Shown in pieces: positions 7,593 to 18,900 of a stretch of 64,000 bases of DNA. Within the stretch, counting starts at the first letter, position 1. Every line of letters begins with the position of its first letter. Under the pieces are notes generated by a model. The model ran no database searches and was not told the origin of the DNA. It saw only the letters and a program-made list of their open reading frames with translations. Both the position numbers and the translations under genes were made by a program. The DNA comes from Candidatus Peregrinibacteria bacterium (GTDB taxonomy: Bacteria; Patescibacteriota; Gracilibacteria; CAIRYL01; GCA-016699755): NCBI GenBank assembly GCA_016699755.1, contig CP065009.1, positions 1,496,579-1,560,578 on the forward strand, read 5' to 3'.

Positions 7593-9746
7593 TTATGCCA
7601 CAACATCTATGGGATTTGGATCAATTCGTATTCCCAGGGGAAGTGGAATACTCAAGAGGATCTTTTGCGGATCTTTTGCAATAAGGAGGAGGTGCACGAA
7701 AAAATTTCCTTGTCGTCGATGATGGAGAGAAGGGGCAACAAAAATCTCAACGTGTTCTTCTGGGAATTTTCTTCGCAGAGCATCTCGTAAAAGAAGCTCT
7801 GTTTCTCGTGCACTTTGAAAGACTCCTTTTCGATTTTTTCCTACAAAAATGAGTTTTATGATTTTTGTAAAAGGAGGTAAAAAATGTTTTTTTCGTTCTG
7901 CAAGTTCTCGAGAAGAGAATGATTCAAAATCTCCTCGGAGTACTTCCTGAAAAAGAGGATGATGTGGCAATCTGGTTTGAAGAATAACGCTCGAAGATTC
8001 TCCGCGTCTTCCGGCACGTCCAATGACTTGCAAAAGTAGTTGAAATGTCCGCTCTTCTGAACGAAAATCGGGAAAGTGAAGTCCTGCATCGGCATCCAAA
8101 ATTCCCACAAGTCCCACATTAGAAAAATCGAGTCCTTTTGCTACTATTTCTGTTCCCACCAAAATATCTGCTTTGCCAGATTCAAATTCTTGATGAAGTG
8201 TTTTAAAGGCATTTTTTCGTGATGCAGAATCTCGATCAATGCGGATTACCTTTTTCCCAGGAAAAAGTCGCTTTGATTCCTGCTCTACCCCCTCTGTTCC
8301 GTTTCCAAAAAATGAAAGTTGTGTCGATCCGCATGAAGGACAACGCGATGGAGTTTGAAAAATCTTTCCGGTTTGGTGACACATGAGATGGGGGGCATTT
8401 CCGGAATTTCCATGAGCAACGAGTGCTATGCCATTTTCTGGATTTCGAACAGCATCTCCGCATTCTTGGCATTTGAGAATTCGAAAGAGTCCTCTTCGAT
8501 TTAAGAAAATAAGTACTTGCTTGCCGTTTGCTAGCATCTTTTGACACTCAAAAATGAGCGCTCGAGAGAGTGTATTTCGGTTGCCACTTTTTGCTTCCTC
8601 TCGAATATCTACGATACGAATATGAGGCAAGGGGATGCGTGGAGGAAGAGAAAATTGCTGAAGAAATCCGCTTTTTACGCGAAAGAGAGTTTCGAGTGAT
8701 GGAGTTGCAGAAGAAAGGACCAGTGGCGCCTGAAAAATATCTGCCAAAGCCTCTGCTGCATTTCTTGCGTGATAGCGTGGCGCTTGATCGGATTTGAGTG
8801 ACCATTCGTGTTCCTCTTCAAGCGCGACAAGTCCTAAATTTTGAAACGGAAGAAAAAGAGAAGATCGACTTCCTACAACAACTCGATAGTATCCGGCACG
8901 CACGCCCCAAAATATTTGTGCTCGCTGTCCATCCGAAAGGCGAGAATGGTATGCTACCACTCTTTCGTGACCAAAGGTTTCTTGGCATTTTTGGAGGAGT
9001 TCGGAAGTGAGTCCAATCTCTGGAACCAAAAAAAGAACACTCTTTCCTGATTCTAAAACTGTTCTGGCGGAATGTCGTAACAAGTGGCTTTTTCCAGAGC
9101 TGGTTGGTCCGTCGAGGAGAATTTTTGAATCTGGAAAAATAGGAAGCAGAGTTTTTGGAGCTTCTTCGGAAGAGATTTTTGGGAGAAAACTCTCTGCCTT
9201 CCAATCTGGAGGAAAGAAAGGTTTCTGTAGAGCTTCCACAAAACCTCCTTCTTGAAGTCGCCGAAGAACATCTGGTGTTGCAGAAGTTTCTTTCTTGATG
9301 GCCTCAGCACTGATTTCTTGTTTTGCATTTCGAAGGAACTCCCATATGAGTTTCATTTTTGTTCCACGAGGAGTTTCTTCTGACGTTCCTTTAAAAAAGG
9401 TTTTTGTTGGCGAATTTCCCGATCCGCGAAAAATAGTTTCTGGCAAAAAGAGGGGAATAACTTTGGCAAGTGGGCACATACTCATTTCCGATACTTTTTG
9501 GGCAAAGGCAAAATGATTCTCAGAAAGAAGCGATTCTCCTGTTATTTCTCGAATCGGTTCGGTAACAAAATGCGGCTCTTCTTCTTGAAGTGCAACAATT
9601 ATTCCTCGTTCGGTTTTTTTTCGAAACGGAACCGAAACAATCATTCCAGGGCGCGCAAAATCCATTTCTTTTGGCAAGGAAAAAAGAAATGTGCCATCTT
9701 CTCTGCCACAAATATGCCGACGAATAGCAACTCGTGCGTAAGTCAT
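7593..9746 (-). CDS. priA: Primosomal protein N' (PriA helicase), second zinc site lost
   Basis: 717 residues, normal length. PriA restarts collapsed replication forks by binding branched DNA and loading the replicative helicase. Seen: N-terminal DNA-binding region, Walker A GPTSSGKS (213-220), DEAH-box variant EEEH (310-313), motif III LSSATPS (345-350) and the C-terminal helicase motifs IGRAGRRGE. Of the eight cysteines that normally bind two zincs, CQEC (426-429) and CPSC (469-472) remain, but the middle pair CPxC is replaced by NPEN (435-438) and the CxxC after it by CHQT (456-459). In the family the retained pairs make one site and the lost pairs the other. Confidence 0.95.
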   Translation of the reverse strand: MTYARVAIRRHICGREDGTFLFSLPKEMDFARPGMIVSVPFRKKTERGIIVALQEEEPHFVTEPIREITGESLLSENHFAFAQKVSEMSMCPLAKVIPLFLPETIFRGSGNSPTKTFFKGTSEETPRGTKMKLIWEFLRNAKQEISAEAIKKETSATPDVLRRLQEGGFVEALQKPFFPPDWKAESFLPKISSEEAPKTLLPIFPDSKILLDGPTSSGKSHLLRHSARTVLESGKSVLFLVPEIGLTSELLQKCQETFGHERVVAYHSRLSDGQRAQIFWGVRAGYYRVVVGSRSSLFLPFQNLGLVALEEEHEWSLKSDQAPRYHARNAAEALADIFQAPLVLSSATPSLETLFRVKSGFLQQFSLPPRIPLPHIRIVDIREEAKSGNRNTLSRALIFECQKMLANGKQVLIFLNRRGLFRILKCQECGDAVRNPENGIALVAHGNSGNAPHLMCHQTGKIFQTPSRCPSCGSTQLSFFGNGTEGVEQESKRLFPGKKVIRIDRDSASRKNAFKTLHQEFESGKADILVGTEIVAKGLDFSNVGLVGILDADAGLHFPDFRSEERTFQLLLQVIGRAGRRGESSSVILQTRLPHHPLFQEVLRGDFESFSSRELAERKKHFLPPFTKIIKLIFVGKNRKGVFQSARETELLLRDALRRKFPEEHVEIFVAPSLHHRRQGNFFVHLLLIAKDPQKILLSIPLPLGIRIDPNPIDVVA

Positions 9747-9916
9747 CGATGGTATTGTAAGGGAAAGACTTAGGAATATCGAAGGGAAAGCGATTTAATT
9801 CAGGTTATGCGTATGAGTCTCTTTCGCTGGAGCACATGTATCGAAGATCATATGCTTCGGCAAAATAACGAGACCTTCCTCCACCCCCCAAGGAATATCT
9901 TTTTTAAGCCCAAATC

Positions 9917-12436
9917 TTATTCCTCGGTTATCTCCAGCTTCTGTTGATCTTCATTTTGCACTGCTTCCTCATCCATTTCCTCCTCTTCTGTTGCATCTAT
10001 TTTAAAGACACCCCAGACACCGTCATCTTTTCCCATGCGCATCAAGATAACTCCTTGGGTAGCACGTCCACGACAAGGGATTTCTTTTGCCGCAAGACGA
10101 ATTGTTTGTCCTGTTTTTGCCACAAGGATAATGTCTCCCGAGAATTCGTCTTCCATGATTTTTGCTCCCACTACTTTTCCGGTTCGTGGAGTTACATTGG
10201 CGCATTTTACGCCACTTCCTCCACGAGACTGTAATCGAAAATCTGTGAGGCGTGACATTTTTCCAAGTCCGTTTTCCATAATAGTGAGAAGGGTTGATGT
10301 TTCTGGATTTTGAATAACATCCATTTCGACTACTGTATCTTTTCCCTTGAGTCGAACTCCTCGTACTCCTGCAGCACCTCGCCCCATGCTTCGCACTTCC
10401 TCTTCGGAGAAACGAATAGACATGCCATTTCCGGTAACAATAGTTATTTCGTCTCCAGGAGAACACATAGAAACCCAGCCAAGTTCATCACCATCACGAA
10501 TGCCAAGAGCGATAAGCCCATTCTTTCGAACATTTTGAAAAGATTCCCTTTCTGTCTTTTTCACAACACCGTTTCGGGTACAGAAGAAAAGCCACTTTCC
10601 TGTTTCTCGTGTGCTGTCGAGAATAGCAGTTACCGTTTCTTCTGGCTGAAGACTGAGGAAGTTTACAATTGCTTGTCCTTTTGCGGTTCGGCTTGATTCT
10701 GGAATTTCATACACAGGAAGCTGAAAGACACGACCCAAGCTTGTAAAATAGAGAAGATCATTATGGTTTTTTGTGTGAAGTACCATTTTCATTTCATCTC
10801 CTTCTTTTGCGGTTGCTCCTTTTATTCCTTTACCACCGCGTCCTTGTGATTTAAATGCAGAAGGGGAGAATCGTTTAATATAGTTTGATTGGGTAAGACT
10901 CACAATCATTTCTTCGTTTGGAATAGTGTCGATTGCTGCCATTTTTCCAATAGCATTTGGAATAATTACGGTTCGACGGTCATCTCCAAACTTTTCTCGA
11001 ATTTCACGGAGTTCTTCTTCGAGAATGGAGCGAATCCGTTCGGGATCTGCCAAAATAGCTTCACATTCTTGAATAAAGGCGAGTTTTTCTGCGAGTTCGT
11101 CTTCAATTCTCTTTCGTTCGAGTCCGGCAAGAGTTTGGAGACGCATGGCAAGAATGGCATCTGCTTGAACTTCGGTGAACGAAAAGCGCGCAATAAGGTT
11201 CTCCTTTGCGATTTCTTTCGTTTCCGATCCTCGAATGAGCGCAATAATTTCATCAATATGATCCATTGCTTTCTTGAGTCCTTCTAAAATATGCGCTCGT
11301 TCTCGTGCCAATCGCAGTTCATATTCCGTTCGGCGACGCACAACTTCTCGGCGGTGTTTGAGAAATTCTTCAAGAATACTCTTGAGATCCATAAGTCTTG
11401 GTTGTATACCATCGACGAGTGCGATAAAATTGCATCCGAACGATTCTTGGAGTTGTGTATATTTAAAGAGCTGGTTGAGAATTTTGTTCGGAAAACTATC
11501 TTTTTTGAGCTCAATAACAACGCGAATTCCTTCTCGATTACTTTCATCTCGAATATCTGTAATACCAATAATCACCTTGTCACGCACCAAATCTGCCATT
11601 TTCGAAACAAGATTTGATTTGTTCACCATATACGGAATTTCGTGCACGATAATGCGCGAACGACCTTTTTCTTCTGTAATTTCCGCTTTTGCCCGCATAA
11701 TAATACTTCCTCGTCCAGTGGTGTAGGCTTGGCGAATAATACTTTTGTCGTAAATAAAACCTCCTCCTGGAAAATCTGGTCCCTGAATATGTTCCATTAA
11801 ATCATCAATTCCTGCTTCAGGGTTTCCTGAAAGAAGAAGACACCCGTCAATAACTTCACGTAAGTTGTGTGGCGGAATATTTGTTGCCATTCCCACAGCA
11901 ATTCCAGTGGAGCCGTTGAGGAGCAGATTAGGAATTTTGCTCGGAAAAACAGTTGGCTCTTTAATGGTACCATCATAATTTTCTCGAAAATTGACGGTAT
12001 CTTTTTCGATATCTGCTACAAGTTCATCAGTAATCTTCTCCATCTTCGCCTCTGTATATCGCATGGCGGCAGCTCCATCTCCATCAATTGATCCAAAGTT
12101 TCCCTGACCGAGTACGAGTGGATAGCGAAGGGAGAAATTTTGCGCCATACGTACCATAGCGTCGTATACAGCACTATCTCCATGTGGATGATATTTCGCG
12201 AGCACTTCTCCTACGACGGCGGCGGATTTTCGAAAACGTGCTCCACTTCTCAGTCCTAATCGATGCATAGCGTAGAGAATTCTTCGGTGTACAGGTTTGA
12301 GTCCATCGCGTACATCGGGAAGGGCACGAGAAACAATAACGCTCATAGCGTAATCCAGATAACTTTCTTCCATTTCTTTGGAGATTTCTCGAAGGGGGTC
12401 TGAAGGAAGAAGACTGTACTGGGGATTACTGTTCAT
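9917..12436 (-). CDS. gyrA: DNA gyrase subunit A
   Basis: 839 residues. GyrA cuts and rejoins the DNA strands in gyrase, which introduces negative supercoils; GyrB is not in the window. The catalytic tyrosine is Tyr127 in AAMRYTEAK. The quinolone region reads [10 protein letters not shown] with serine and aspartate at the two usual resistance positions, that is, wild-type. The C-terminal beta-propeller has a GyrA box, QGRGGKG (around residue 530), which marks gyrase rather than topoisomerase IV. The last 30 residues are acidic. The gene has its own promoter and a terminator upstream isolates it from the mobile DNA to the right. Confidence 0.96.
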   Translation of the reverse strand: MNSNPQYSLLPSDPLREISKEMEESYLDYAMSVIVSRALPDVRDGLKPVHRRILYAMHRLGLRSGARFRKSAAVVGEVLAKYHPHGDSAVYDAMVRMAQNFSLRYPLVLGQGNFGSIDGDGAAAMRYTEAKMEKITDELVADIEKDTVNFRENYDGTIKEPTVFPSKIPNLLLNGSTGIAVGMATNIPPHNLREVIDGCLLLSGNPEAGIDDLMEHIQGPDFPGGGFIYDKSIIRQAYTTGRGSIIMRAKAEITEEKGRSRIIVHEIPYMVNKSNLVSKMADLVRDKVIIGITDIRDESNREGIRVVIELKKDSFPNKILNQLFKYTQLQESFGCNFIALVDGIQPRLMDLKSILEEFLKHRREVVRRRTEYELRLARERAHILEGLKKAMDHIDEIIALIRGSETKEIAKENLIARFSFTEVQADAILAMRLQTLAGLERKRIEDELAEKLAFIQECEAILADPERIRSILEEELREIREKFGDDRRTVIIPNAIGKMAAIDTIPNEEMIVSLTQSNYIKRFSPSAFKSQGRGGKGIKGATAKEGDEMKMVLHTKNHNDLLYFTSLGRVFQLPVYEIPESSRTAKGQAIVNFLSLQPEETVTAILDSTRETGKWLFFCTRNGVVKKTERESFQNVRKNGLIALGIRDGDELGWVSMCSPGDEITIVTGNGMSIRFSEEEVRSMGRGAAGVRGVRLKGKDTVVEMDVIQNPETSTLLTIMENGLGKMSRLTDFRLQSRGGSGVKCANVTPRTGKVVGAKIMEDEFSGDIILVAKTGQTIRLAAKEIPCRGRATQGVILMRMGKDDGVWGVFKIDATEEEEMDEEAVQNEDQQKLEITEE

Positions 12437-12464
12437 AGGGAGAAGACATCAAAAATTCCCGAGC

Positions 12465-12493
12465 ATTGTGCCGGTTTTTTCTCTCAGTGACAA
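12465..12493 (-). promoter_or_regulatory. gyrA promoter
   Basis: On the minus strand TTGTCA (12488-12493), 17-base spacer, CACAAT (12465-12470). Transcription would begin about 20 bases before the gyrA ATG. No Shine-Dalgarno sequence is evident. Confidence 0.5.
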
Positions 12494-12504
12494 GTTTCTC
12501 TCTT

Positions 12505-12534
12505 AAAAAAGGCGAGAAACTTCTCGCCTTTTTT
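12505..12534. terminator. Bidirectional intrinsic terminator
   Basis: A perfect stem, GGCGAGA / TCTCGCC, with a 4-base loop is flanked by six A on the left and six T on the right, so it works in both directions. It ends leftward transcripts from the decayed transposase region before they reach the gyrA promoter. Confidence 0.9.
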
Positions 12535-12833
12535 ATATTTTCTTGCTCCGTTATTTTTGTTTTAAATCCTTTATCTGAAACTTCCAAAAACTCACCCATC
12601 AACCCCCATTTTCTCCTTGAGGAACAGCGGAAAAACAGAAGAGAAGTCAAACCGGAATTCATGGCATTTTTTATAGAATATTTTCAAAGAGGAAAGGGTG
12701 ATTTTCCTGATCTTCCGCTTCTTCTTCAAGTAGAACTCAATGAATTTCCTGAGGATGCCGGAAGAGGCAATTCCGATCTCCTTCACGAAGAGGATTGTAT
12801 GCGCCAGCATGACCAGATGAATATATCTGATAA

Positions 12834-12840
12834 TCGCTTT
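12834..12840. repeat. Target-site duplication, left copy
   Basis: TCGCTTT directly before the left inverted repeat; the same seven bases follow the right inverted repeat at 13551-13557. Confidence 0.85.
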
Positions 12841-13550
12841 GGCTCTTGAGTAGGAAAATCATTTCGATTATCCTCTCAACATGCTTAAACACGCCAAAAT
12901 ATCAGACTACAAAATAAAAAAAATATTGATGTGTTTTTGTGAAGATATCGATGCCTCAAAAACAGCAAGAATTCTAGAAATAAATCGAAGGACTATTGAT
13001 CGGTATTTTAATATCTTCCGAGAAAAAATAACTCTTCACGCCATCGCTCAAAGTAAGGAATCTGGAGAGTTTGAACTTGATGAAAGTTATTTTGGAGCTA
13101 AAAGAGTACGAGGTAAAAGAGGAAGAGGGGCAGCCGGAAAAACACCAGTCTTTGGTATACTTAAACGAGACGGAAAAGTATCAGTAACCATCGTAAAGAA
13201 ATGCAGTAGAGAAGAGTTATTGCCTATCATACAGGGAAAAATACTCGAAGGTTCCACTATCCACACCGATGGCTGGAGGGCTTATGACGGACTCATTCTA
13301 AATGGGTATGATCACTATCGTGTCTACCATTCCCATGATGAATTTGCTCGAGGAAAATGCCATGTGAATGGCATAGAATCTTTCTGGTCATTTGCCAAGA
13401 GAAGACTCTCTAAATTCAACGGTATTGCTTCTCATAAGTTTAATCTTCATCTGAAAGAATGTGAGTTCCGATGGAACTATAAAGATCAGAATCTTTATGA
13501 TAAAATGCTAAAGATTTTGAAGAAATTTTAAAATCTGCTACTCAAGAGCC
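12841..13550. mobile_element. Complete IS1595-family insertion sequence
   Basis: 710 bp bounded by 13-bp perfect terminal inverted repeats, GGCTCTTGAGTAG at 12841-12853 and its complement at 13538-13550. The target duplication TCGCTTT is seen immediately outside at 12834-12840 and 13551-13557 (seven clear bases; the family usually makes eight). The single transposase gene fills the element. It has inserted in a decayed transposase gene and looks recent because repeats, duplication and frame are all intact. Confidence 0.92.
12881..13531 (+). CDS. IS1595-family transposase
   Basis: 216 residues. The catalytic domain begins at ELDESYFGAKR (about residue 68), followed by GKRGRGAAGKTPVFG, the second acidic residue in IHTDGWRAYDG and the third motif HVNGIESFWSFAKRRL, as in ISXO2-like transposases. 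An N-terminal helix-turn-helix-like region (SKTARILEINRRTIDRYF) precedes it. The gene starts 40 bases inside the left repeat and stops seven bases before the right one. No frameshift or stop is seen, so the enzyme is probably active. A related but broken copy lies at 41939-42395. Confidence 0.93.
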   Translation: MLKHAKISDYKIKKILMCFCEDIDASKTARILEINRRTIDRYFNIFREKITLHAIAQSKESGEFELDESYFGAKRVRGKRGRGAAGKTPVFGILKRDGKVSVTIVKKCSREELLPIIQGKILEGSTIHTDGWRAYDGLILNGYDHYRVYHSHDEFARGKCHVNGIESFWSFAKRRLSKFNGIASHKFNLHLKECEFRWNYKDQNLYDKMLKILKKF

Positions 13551-14070
13551 TCGCTTTTATGGTTGTCACCTAGAAGCCTTCCATTAAGAACAGTTGTTTT
13601 TCCTCCTTAAAGATCTGCTCGATTCTCCACCTCCGGTAATAACAACTCAGAAGTTCGACCACTCTTTCGTCCGTGACGTTGGATTCTCCGGAAAAAAGGA
13701 CAAGGGGATTCTTAAATCCTTTCCTCTGGATAAAAAGCATGGTTTCCGGAATAGGAATAACATCCGACTATGCTTTCGGTCACATCGGGAATAACCCTAA
13801 GGACACTGCATTTCGTTTGTATTTTTCGTATGTTTTTTTCTCCCCCCCGTTTTTCTTTTTGCAGATATTTTTTGAGGGTCAGGGAAACCTGTCCGGAAAC
13901 TTTTTCCTGCGTCTCCGTTTCTTCTTCCCCTTTACCTTCCTTTTCCCCTGATGCGCATCTTGTTCTTTGATTTTTCCTTCTGATCAGGTTTGTATGAAGC
14001 GGAAAATTGAGATTTTTGGGTGGGAGTTTTTGGGAGTGTCAGCTTTATATCTGAAGAATTTTTTGTGATT

Positions 14071-15636
14071 TTACCGTGCGATGGTTTCAGCACGAGTTTC
14101 TCGAAAGACAATGATTTTGATTTCTCCTGGAAAGGTGAGCTCATTCCTCAGTCTTTCTGCAATATCTTGTGACATTTTTTGCGCTCCTAAATCTGTTACT
14201 TCTTCGGGGTTCACAAAAACCCACATATCTCGTCCGGCGCTCATAACGTAACATTTTGTAACTCCCGAAAAAGAACGAACAATCTCTTCTTGTTGTTTGA
14301 GACGCTTGACATACAGTTCTGTTGTGTCTCTGCGTGCGCCTGGTCGACTTGCAGAAATAGCATCTGCCGCTTGGACAATATACGCTTCTGGACACAATTT
14401 TTCGATATCTTCGTGATGCGCTTCCATGGCATTGATAACCAGCGGATCGAGACCAAATTTCCTTCCAATTTCTCCAGAAATCAAGGCATGTTTTCCGCCA
14501 ATTTCATGACTTACTGCTTTTCCGAGATCATGGAAGAGTGCCGCCATTTTGGCACGTTCTGCGTTGGCACCAACTTGATTCGCAAGTTCTTCCGCCAAAA
14601 ATGCCACCTCAATGGAGTGTTTGAGCACGTTTTGTCCGTGACTCGTACGAAAGCGAAGGCGACCGAGGATTTTTACAATTTCTGGAGCAACTCCAGTGAT
14701 CCCAGTTTCTTCCAGTGCTTTTTCTCCAAAATCGCGAATCATTTTTTCAATTTCTTTCGTTGTTTTCTGCACTACTTCTTCGATACGAGCAGGATGAACA
14801 CGTCCATCTTCAAGAAGTTTTTCAAGTGACTTTTTGGCGATAAATCGTCGTAAAAGGTCGAATCCTGTGATAATAACAACTCCAGGGGTGTCATCCACAA
14901 TGACATCCACTCCAGTGCATCGCTCAAAGGCATTAATATTGCGCCCTTCTCGTCCAATGATGCGTCCTTTCATTTCATCGCTTTCAAGCTGAACAACGGT
15001 TTGTGTGGTGTCACTCGTCACTTCAGATGCGTATTTTTGAATGGCTTGCACGATAGCCTCTCGTGCTTTTTCATCGGCAACTTCCTCTATTTCTCTTTCC
15101 GCTCGTTTCATGCGCTCAACGAGAAGTTTTTCTTTTTTCTGCTCAATAATGCCGTAGAGTCTCTGTTCTGCCTCTTCTTGACTTAATTTTGCTATTTTTT
15201 CAATTTTTACTGTTTCCTCCATGATCATTTCCTGAAGTCGATCTTTTTCCTGAACTATTTCTTTTTCTTGATCAACGAGCGAAAGACGTTGGCGTTCAAC
15301 TTCTTGCACTTTTTTGCTGAGATCTTCCTCTTTTTGTTCAATTCGCGCTTCCATCTTTTCTACTTCTTGACGAATCTGCACAGCTTCTTCTTTTGCTTCC
15401 GCAATCATATCCTTTGATCGGGAAGTTGCCTCGTGTTCTATATCACGGGCACGTTTTTCGCTTTCGTGAACCTTTTTTTCGGCTTCACGAACCTTTTTTT
15501 CATTTTCTGCTTCAAGCTCAAGTTGTCTTTTGCGAAGGTCTTCTCGCTTAAAGAAATAGCCGGCGGCAATTCCAAAAATAAGAAACGCGGCAACAATAAG
15601 GAGTGAAGCTGGGTCATTAAAAAAACTCTGTGGCAT
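14071..15636 (-). CDS. rny: Ribonuclease Y
   Basis: 521 residues from the ATG at 15634-15636; the frame runs further upstream, but the canonical membrane segment follows this start. RNase Y is a membrane-anchored endonuclease that initiates mRNA decay. Order: N-terminal membrane helix (about residues 10-30, LLIVAAFLIFGIAAGYFF), a long coiled coil rich in E, K, R and Q to about 180, a KH domain with GRIIGREGRNI, and an HD domain with ALFHDLGKA and AMEAHHED. All metal-binding histidines and aspartates of the HD domain are present. Confidence 0.95.
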   Translation of the reverse strand: MPQSFFNDPASLLIVAAFLIFGIAAGYFFKREDLRKRQLELEAENEKKVREAEKKVHESEKRARDIEHEATSRSKDMIAEAKEEAVQIRQEVEKMEARIEQKEEDLSKKVQEVERQRLSLVDQEKEIVQEKDRLQEMIMEETVKIEKIAKLSQEEAEQRLYGIIEQKKEKLLVERMKRAEREIEEVADEKAREAIVQAIQKYASEVTSDTTQTVVQLESDEMKGRIIGREGRNINAFERCTGVDVIVDDTPGVVIITGFDLLRRFIAKKSLEKLLEDGRVHPARIEEVVQKTTKEIEKMIRDFGEKALEETGITGVAPEIVKILGRLRFRTSHGQNVLKHSIEVAFLAEELANQVGANAERAKMAALFHDLGKAVSHEIGGKHALISGEIGRKFGLDPLVINAMEAHHEDIEKLCPEAYIVQAADAISASRPGARRDTTELYVKRLKQQEEIVRSFSGVTKCYVMSAGRDMWVFVNPEEVTDLGAQKMSQDIAERLRNELTFPGEIKIIVFRETRAETIAR

Positions 15637-15983
15637 GTTTTTGGTGGGGAAAGAAAACTTTCCCAGTGGTGTTTTTCTGCAATTTACCAAAAAAGAAACA
15701 ACCTCTTTTTGAAGTAGAGGAAGCCTTTTTGACAATGTGTCTGCTTTTTAAAAGGAGGGGAAGAATTCATATTTGAATGGCGGAAAAAATACGAATGTTT
15801 TTTAAGAGTGGCAGAAGAAAAACCAACTGGAAAACACGAAGGGCTCTTTGAATTTAAAAAATAACCCAAGAACCGCGCCGAGTATGACACAATTCCCTCT
15901 CTTTTTCAATGGAAATGAATTGACTCAAAAATGGATCATGGCAAACCGCATACAAGAGATGGTGTTGCAAATAAAATGTCCTC
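15637..15983 (-). promoter_or_regulatory. rny leader with hairpin; no gene seen
   Basis: 347 bases between rny and the giant gene upstream. A 7-bp perfect hairpin, GGGAAAG-aaaa-CTTTCCC (15647-15664), lies ten bases before the rny ATG, so it would sit in the ribosome-binding part of the leader. A weak TTGTCA occurs further upstream. Short open frames here have no recognisable content. Confidence 0.35.
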
Positions 15984-18900
15984 CTACTGGTAAAGGTTCG
16001 GCGGTTGCGTTGGTGTTGCTGATTCTCCTCTCTGATATGAAAATGAGGCAATGCTTGATGACTCTTTGTGGTCGTCACTGTATATTTTTCGTGTTGTTGA
16101 AAATGCTTTTTTCATAATGCGTAGTGCTCCTTCTGGATTCTTTTCGTAGTAATTTCTCAGGATTTGCCCAATACTCTGAAGCACTCCTTCTTTATCGGTG
16201 GCAAGCCGGCGAACTTCTGCTGTGACTGATCCGGGCATTTGTTGTTCAATGGTATGGAGAAAATGTTCGGCATTTTGCTGTTCTTCTTCTCTGGTGGTTG
16301 TTTTTGCATCTAAAAAAGAAAAAAAGTCGATACCAGTTGCTTGAAGAATATCGGTATGACGGTCTAAAAAGTCTTTTCCTTTCTCGGCCTTTCCATTATC
16401 TGCTCCATAACTAGAAGCCATGCGCGCTCGTCCATTGAGTTCGGTGGGTCCGAGGGTATGAAATTTATCTTTTCCGTAGGCGTTACCGATATTAAACATT
16501 CTTCCGCCACCATAAGCCATAAAAGCCGTGGTGTATTCAATATGTTCTGCAAACTTCTCAAAAAGATCTTTTTCGTCTGAAAATTCTTCTGGATGTCTTG
16601 CCATAGAAGAAATATTCATAAGCATACCAACCATCATGTTTGGGTAGGCGGTGGGGTCGTGTTGCGATTTTCCCGTGTTTATTGTGGAGAAGTGTGTTTT
16701 TGCAGTGTTTGCATTTCCAATCGACCCCTGCATCACTGCCATGTCATGATCCCACCCTCCTGTAGCAGCAGATTTGATAATACGCTCCCTAATATCAGAA
16801 AGGGTTAGTACATGTGTATAAAACCACTCTCGAAAATCATTCGGCATAGAACCAGGTTCGTTTTTATCGGAAAAAACTTCTCCAATTCCACTCAGATACT
16901 GCGGTGTTGCTTTTACCTGACCAAACCAACGAATAGGAGCATATTGGTTATGATTTGCTCCCTCCATTTTTTTAATGTTGTCCATTGTTAAAAGTCCACG
17001 ACGCACTCCTTGAACAAGGTTCCAAAACATAAGAATAGGGTCGGTATTTGATCCTTTAATATCAAGTTCAACGTATGCGTAAAACCGACTGGGATCGACA
17101 TTTTCCCCATTCGCTCTTTTTGTAAGCATATCAGCGATGCTTTTTTTGTAGTTCAAATCTCCAGATGCCATATCGGCATATTCATTCTTTTTACCCTCAA
17201 CAGACGATCTGTTTTTTCGTTCGGTGCTTGGGTAAAAATCCTGATCCCAGATAGCACCGCACGCACGATTGAGTTTGGCGCGGAGTGAAATTTGGTTGTT
17301 AGCGTCCGAGGGGAGAAATCGTGCGACATTTTGAAATTTCTCTAGTCCTCGCCAGATATTTTTATCCGTCCAGTCAATGGCACCGAGTTCTGAAAGTCTT
17401 AAAAGACATGCTTTCAGTTCGTCTTTATTTTTACTCTGAGAAAGAACACCCATTACTTGCCAAGGGTCCATTTGGTCGAGTGCTTTTTTATAATTCCCCA
17501 CTTCATCTGCCTCCGCATTTTGAATGTTATTATTAAAATCACTTCCGAGAGCGGTGTTTCCGAAAATTGCTTTTCCTGCTGTTCCCGATCTTAATTTTGA
17601 TCTTCGCTCATATTTTCGTTTGGTATATTCCTTAATGGTTTCCCACATTCTTCCTATATCGGCAAGTGAAAGAAAAGTGGTATTATTCCAAAGATCTCCT
17701 AAAAATCCTCCTTTTTCCTGTTGTGCATCAGCAATACTGCTGAGCGCTCCGTTCACCTCATCTTCCAGTGTACTCGTATCTTCAAGAATCTTTTTAAAAT
17801 CAACATCGGGTGTGTATATGGCTTTTTGTAGTGCTTCTAATTTCTCTCTTACATTTTGAATATATTCACCTGCTCCTTTTCCACCTTCTTTCTCAATATC
17901 GGGAAGTTTACTCAAGATGCTATTTTTTCGCTGTTCAAACTCAAAATGATAATAATTTTCTCCATCAGTTTTTCCCATTTCCTGATCTGGGCTTTCTTTT
18001 GAAGATTGAGTGTTGCTTGCTGCGAGGAGCCCTTTATCCAAATTTTCTGGTTCTAGTGTTGCTATGGAATTCTGCATTTCTTTCCGAAGGTTTTTGACAT
18101 AGTTCTCTCCGAGACAGCGTTGTATTTCCCGAAGAATATCTTGCATTTCTGTATCCGCATTCCCTGCCAAAAGATGTGCGAGGAGTTCGGTTTGTATTTC
18201 TTCTCGATTTCCAAAGGCAGTTTCTTTCCAGAGTTTTCCCCAACTTTTGTGATTTTTTCCAAGTTTTTTGGAAAATTGCTCAATGAGAGCTTTTCCTCCT
18301 TCTGCGTTTTGAAGATCGCGGAAGAGTTGCTTGGAAAATTTTGTCTTCCCTGAAAAATCTGCCAAATGGAGAATTTCGTGAGAGAGCGTTTGGAGAATTA
18401 TTTTCTTTCGTTCGGGATTGATGTTTTCATCAAAGAGAATTTGATAATCGCTTTGGCGGAGAAAAATATGACAGACATTTTTCTGCGGAACATGGAAAAT
18501 CGCAATCGTTTCGTGAGAATACTCTTTTTCGAACATGTCATCCTGAATAGGTTTGATCACGTTTTCCCCGACGATATTCTTGATTTCTCGAAGGTTTATC
18601 ACCTCTGTTTCGTTGGGATATTCCTCGAGTCCCCAAGACAGAAGGGTGTGAAACCCCTCTCGTATTTCTCTTCCTTTTTCCTGGAGCTTGGCTGTGTTTT
18701 TGAGCGAAACAGGATCTTGGCGTGTTTTTCCAAGTATTTCGAGTCCTTCTCGGAGTTGCTCAGAGACGGATAATCTTGGCTGATTTTGCGCATTTCGAAC
18801 GCGTTGTTTTATGTTCTCTTGTGCTTCTTTCAACGAAATTCCCTTCTCTCTCGCCTCTCGCTCTCTCTGCTTTTGAAAGAGAGGGGAATCCTCGTCAATT

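Larger units (their letters stand above)
12592..13960 (-). pseudogene. Decayed DDE (IS4-type) transposase gene, split by an IS1595-type element
   Basis: Reading the minus strand from about 13930 gives a damaged transposase C-terminal region: PLVLFSGESNVTDERVVELL, then YYRRWRIEQIFKEEKQLF, LMEGF, a TAG, and VTTIKAIIRY. The Y-x-x-RW-x-IE-x-F-x-x-x-K-Q pattern is the E-containing segment of DDE_Tnp_1/IS4-family transposases, and the residues after it match the helix that follows. The frame resumes without loss on the far side of the insertion sequence at 12841-13550 once one copy of the 7-bp target duplication is removed, ending about 12592. There are stop codons at least at the LEGF-R position and twice further upstream, so it is dead. 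The terminator at 12505 would have been its own. Confidence 0.75.

Noticed and set aside
12466..12849. A 127-codon plus-strand frame right of gyrA
   Set aside because: It runs through the gyrA promoter and the intrinsic terminator, and its second half is the complement of the decayed transposase. Not a gene.
14290..14829. A 179-codon plus-strand frame
   Set aside because: Antisense to the HD half of RNase Y; residues are the complement of that conserved domain.
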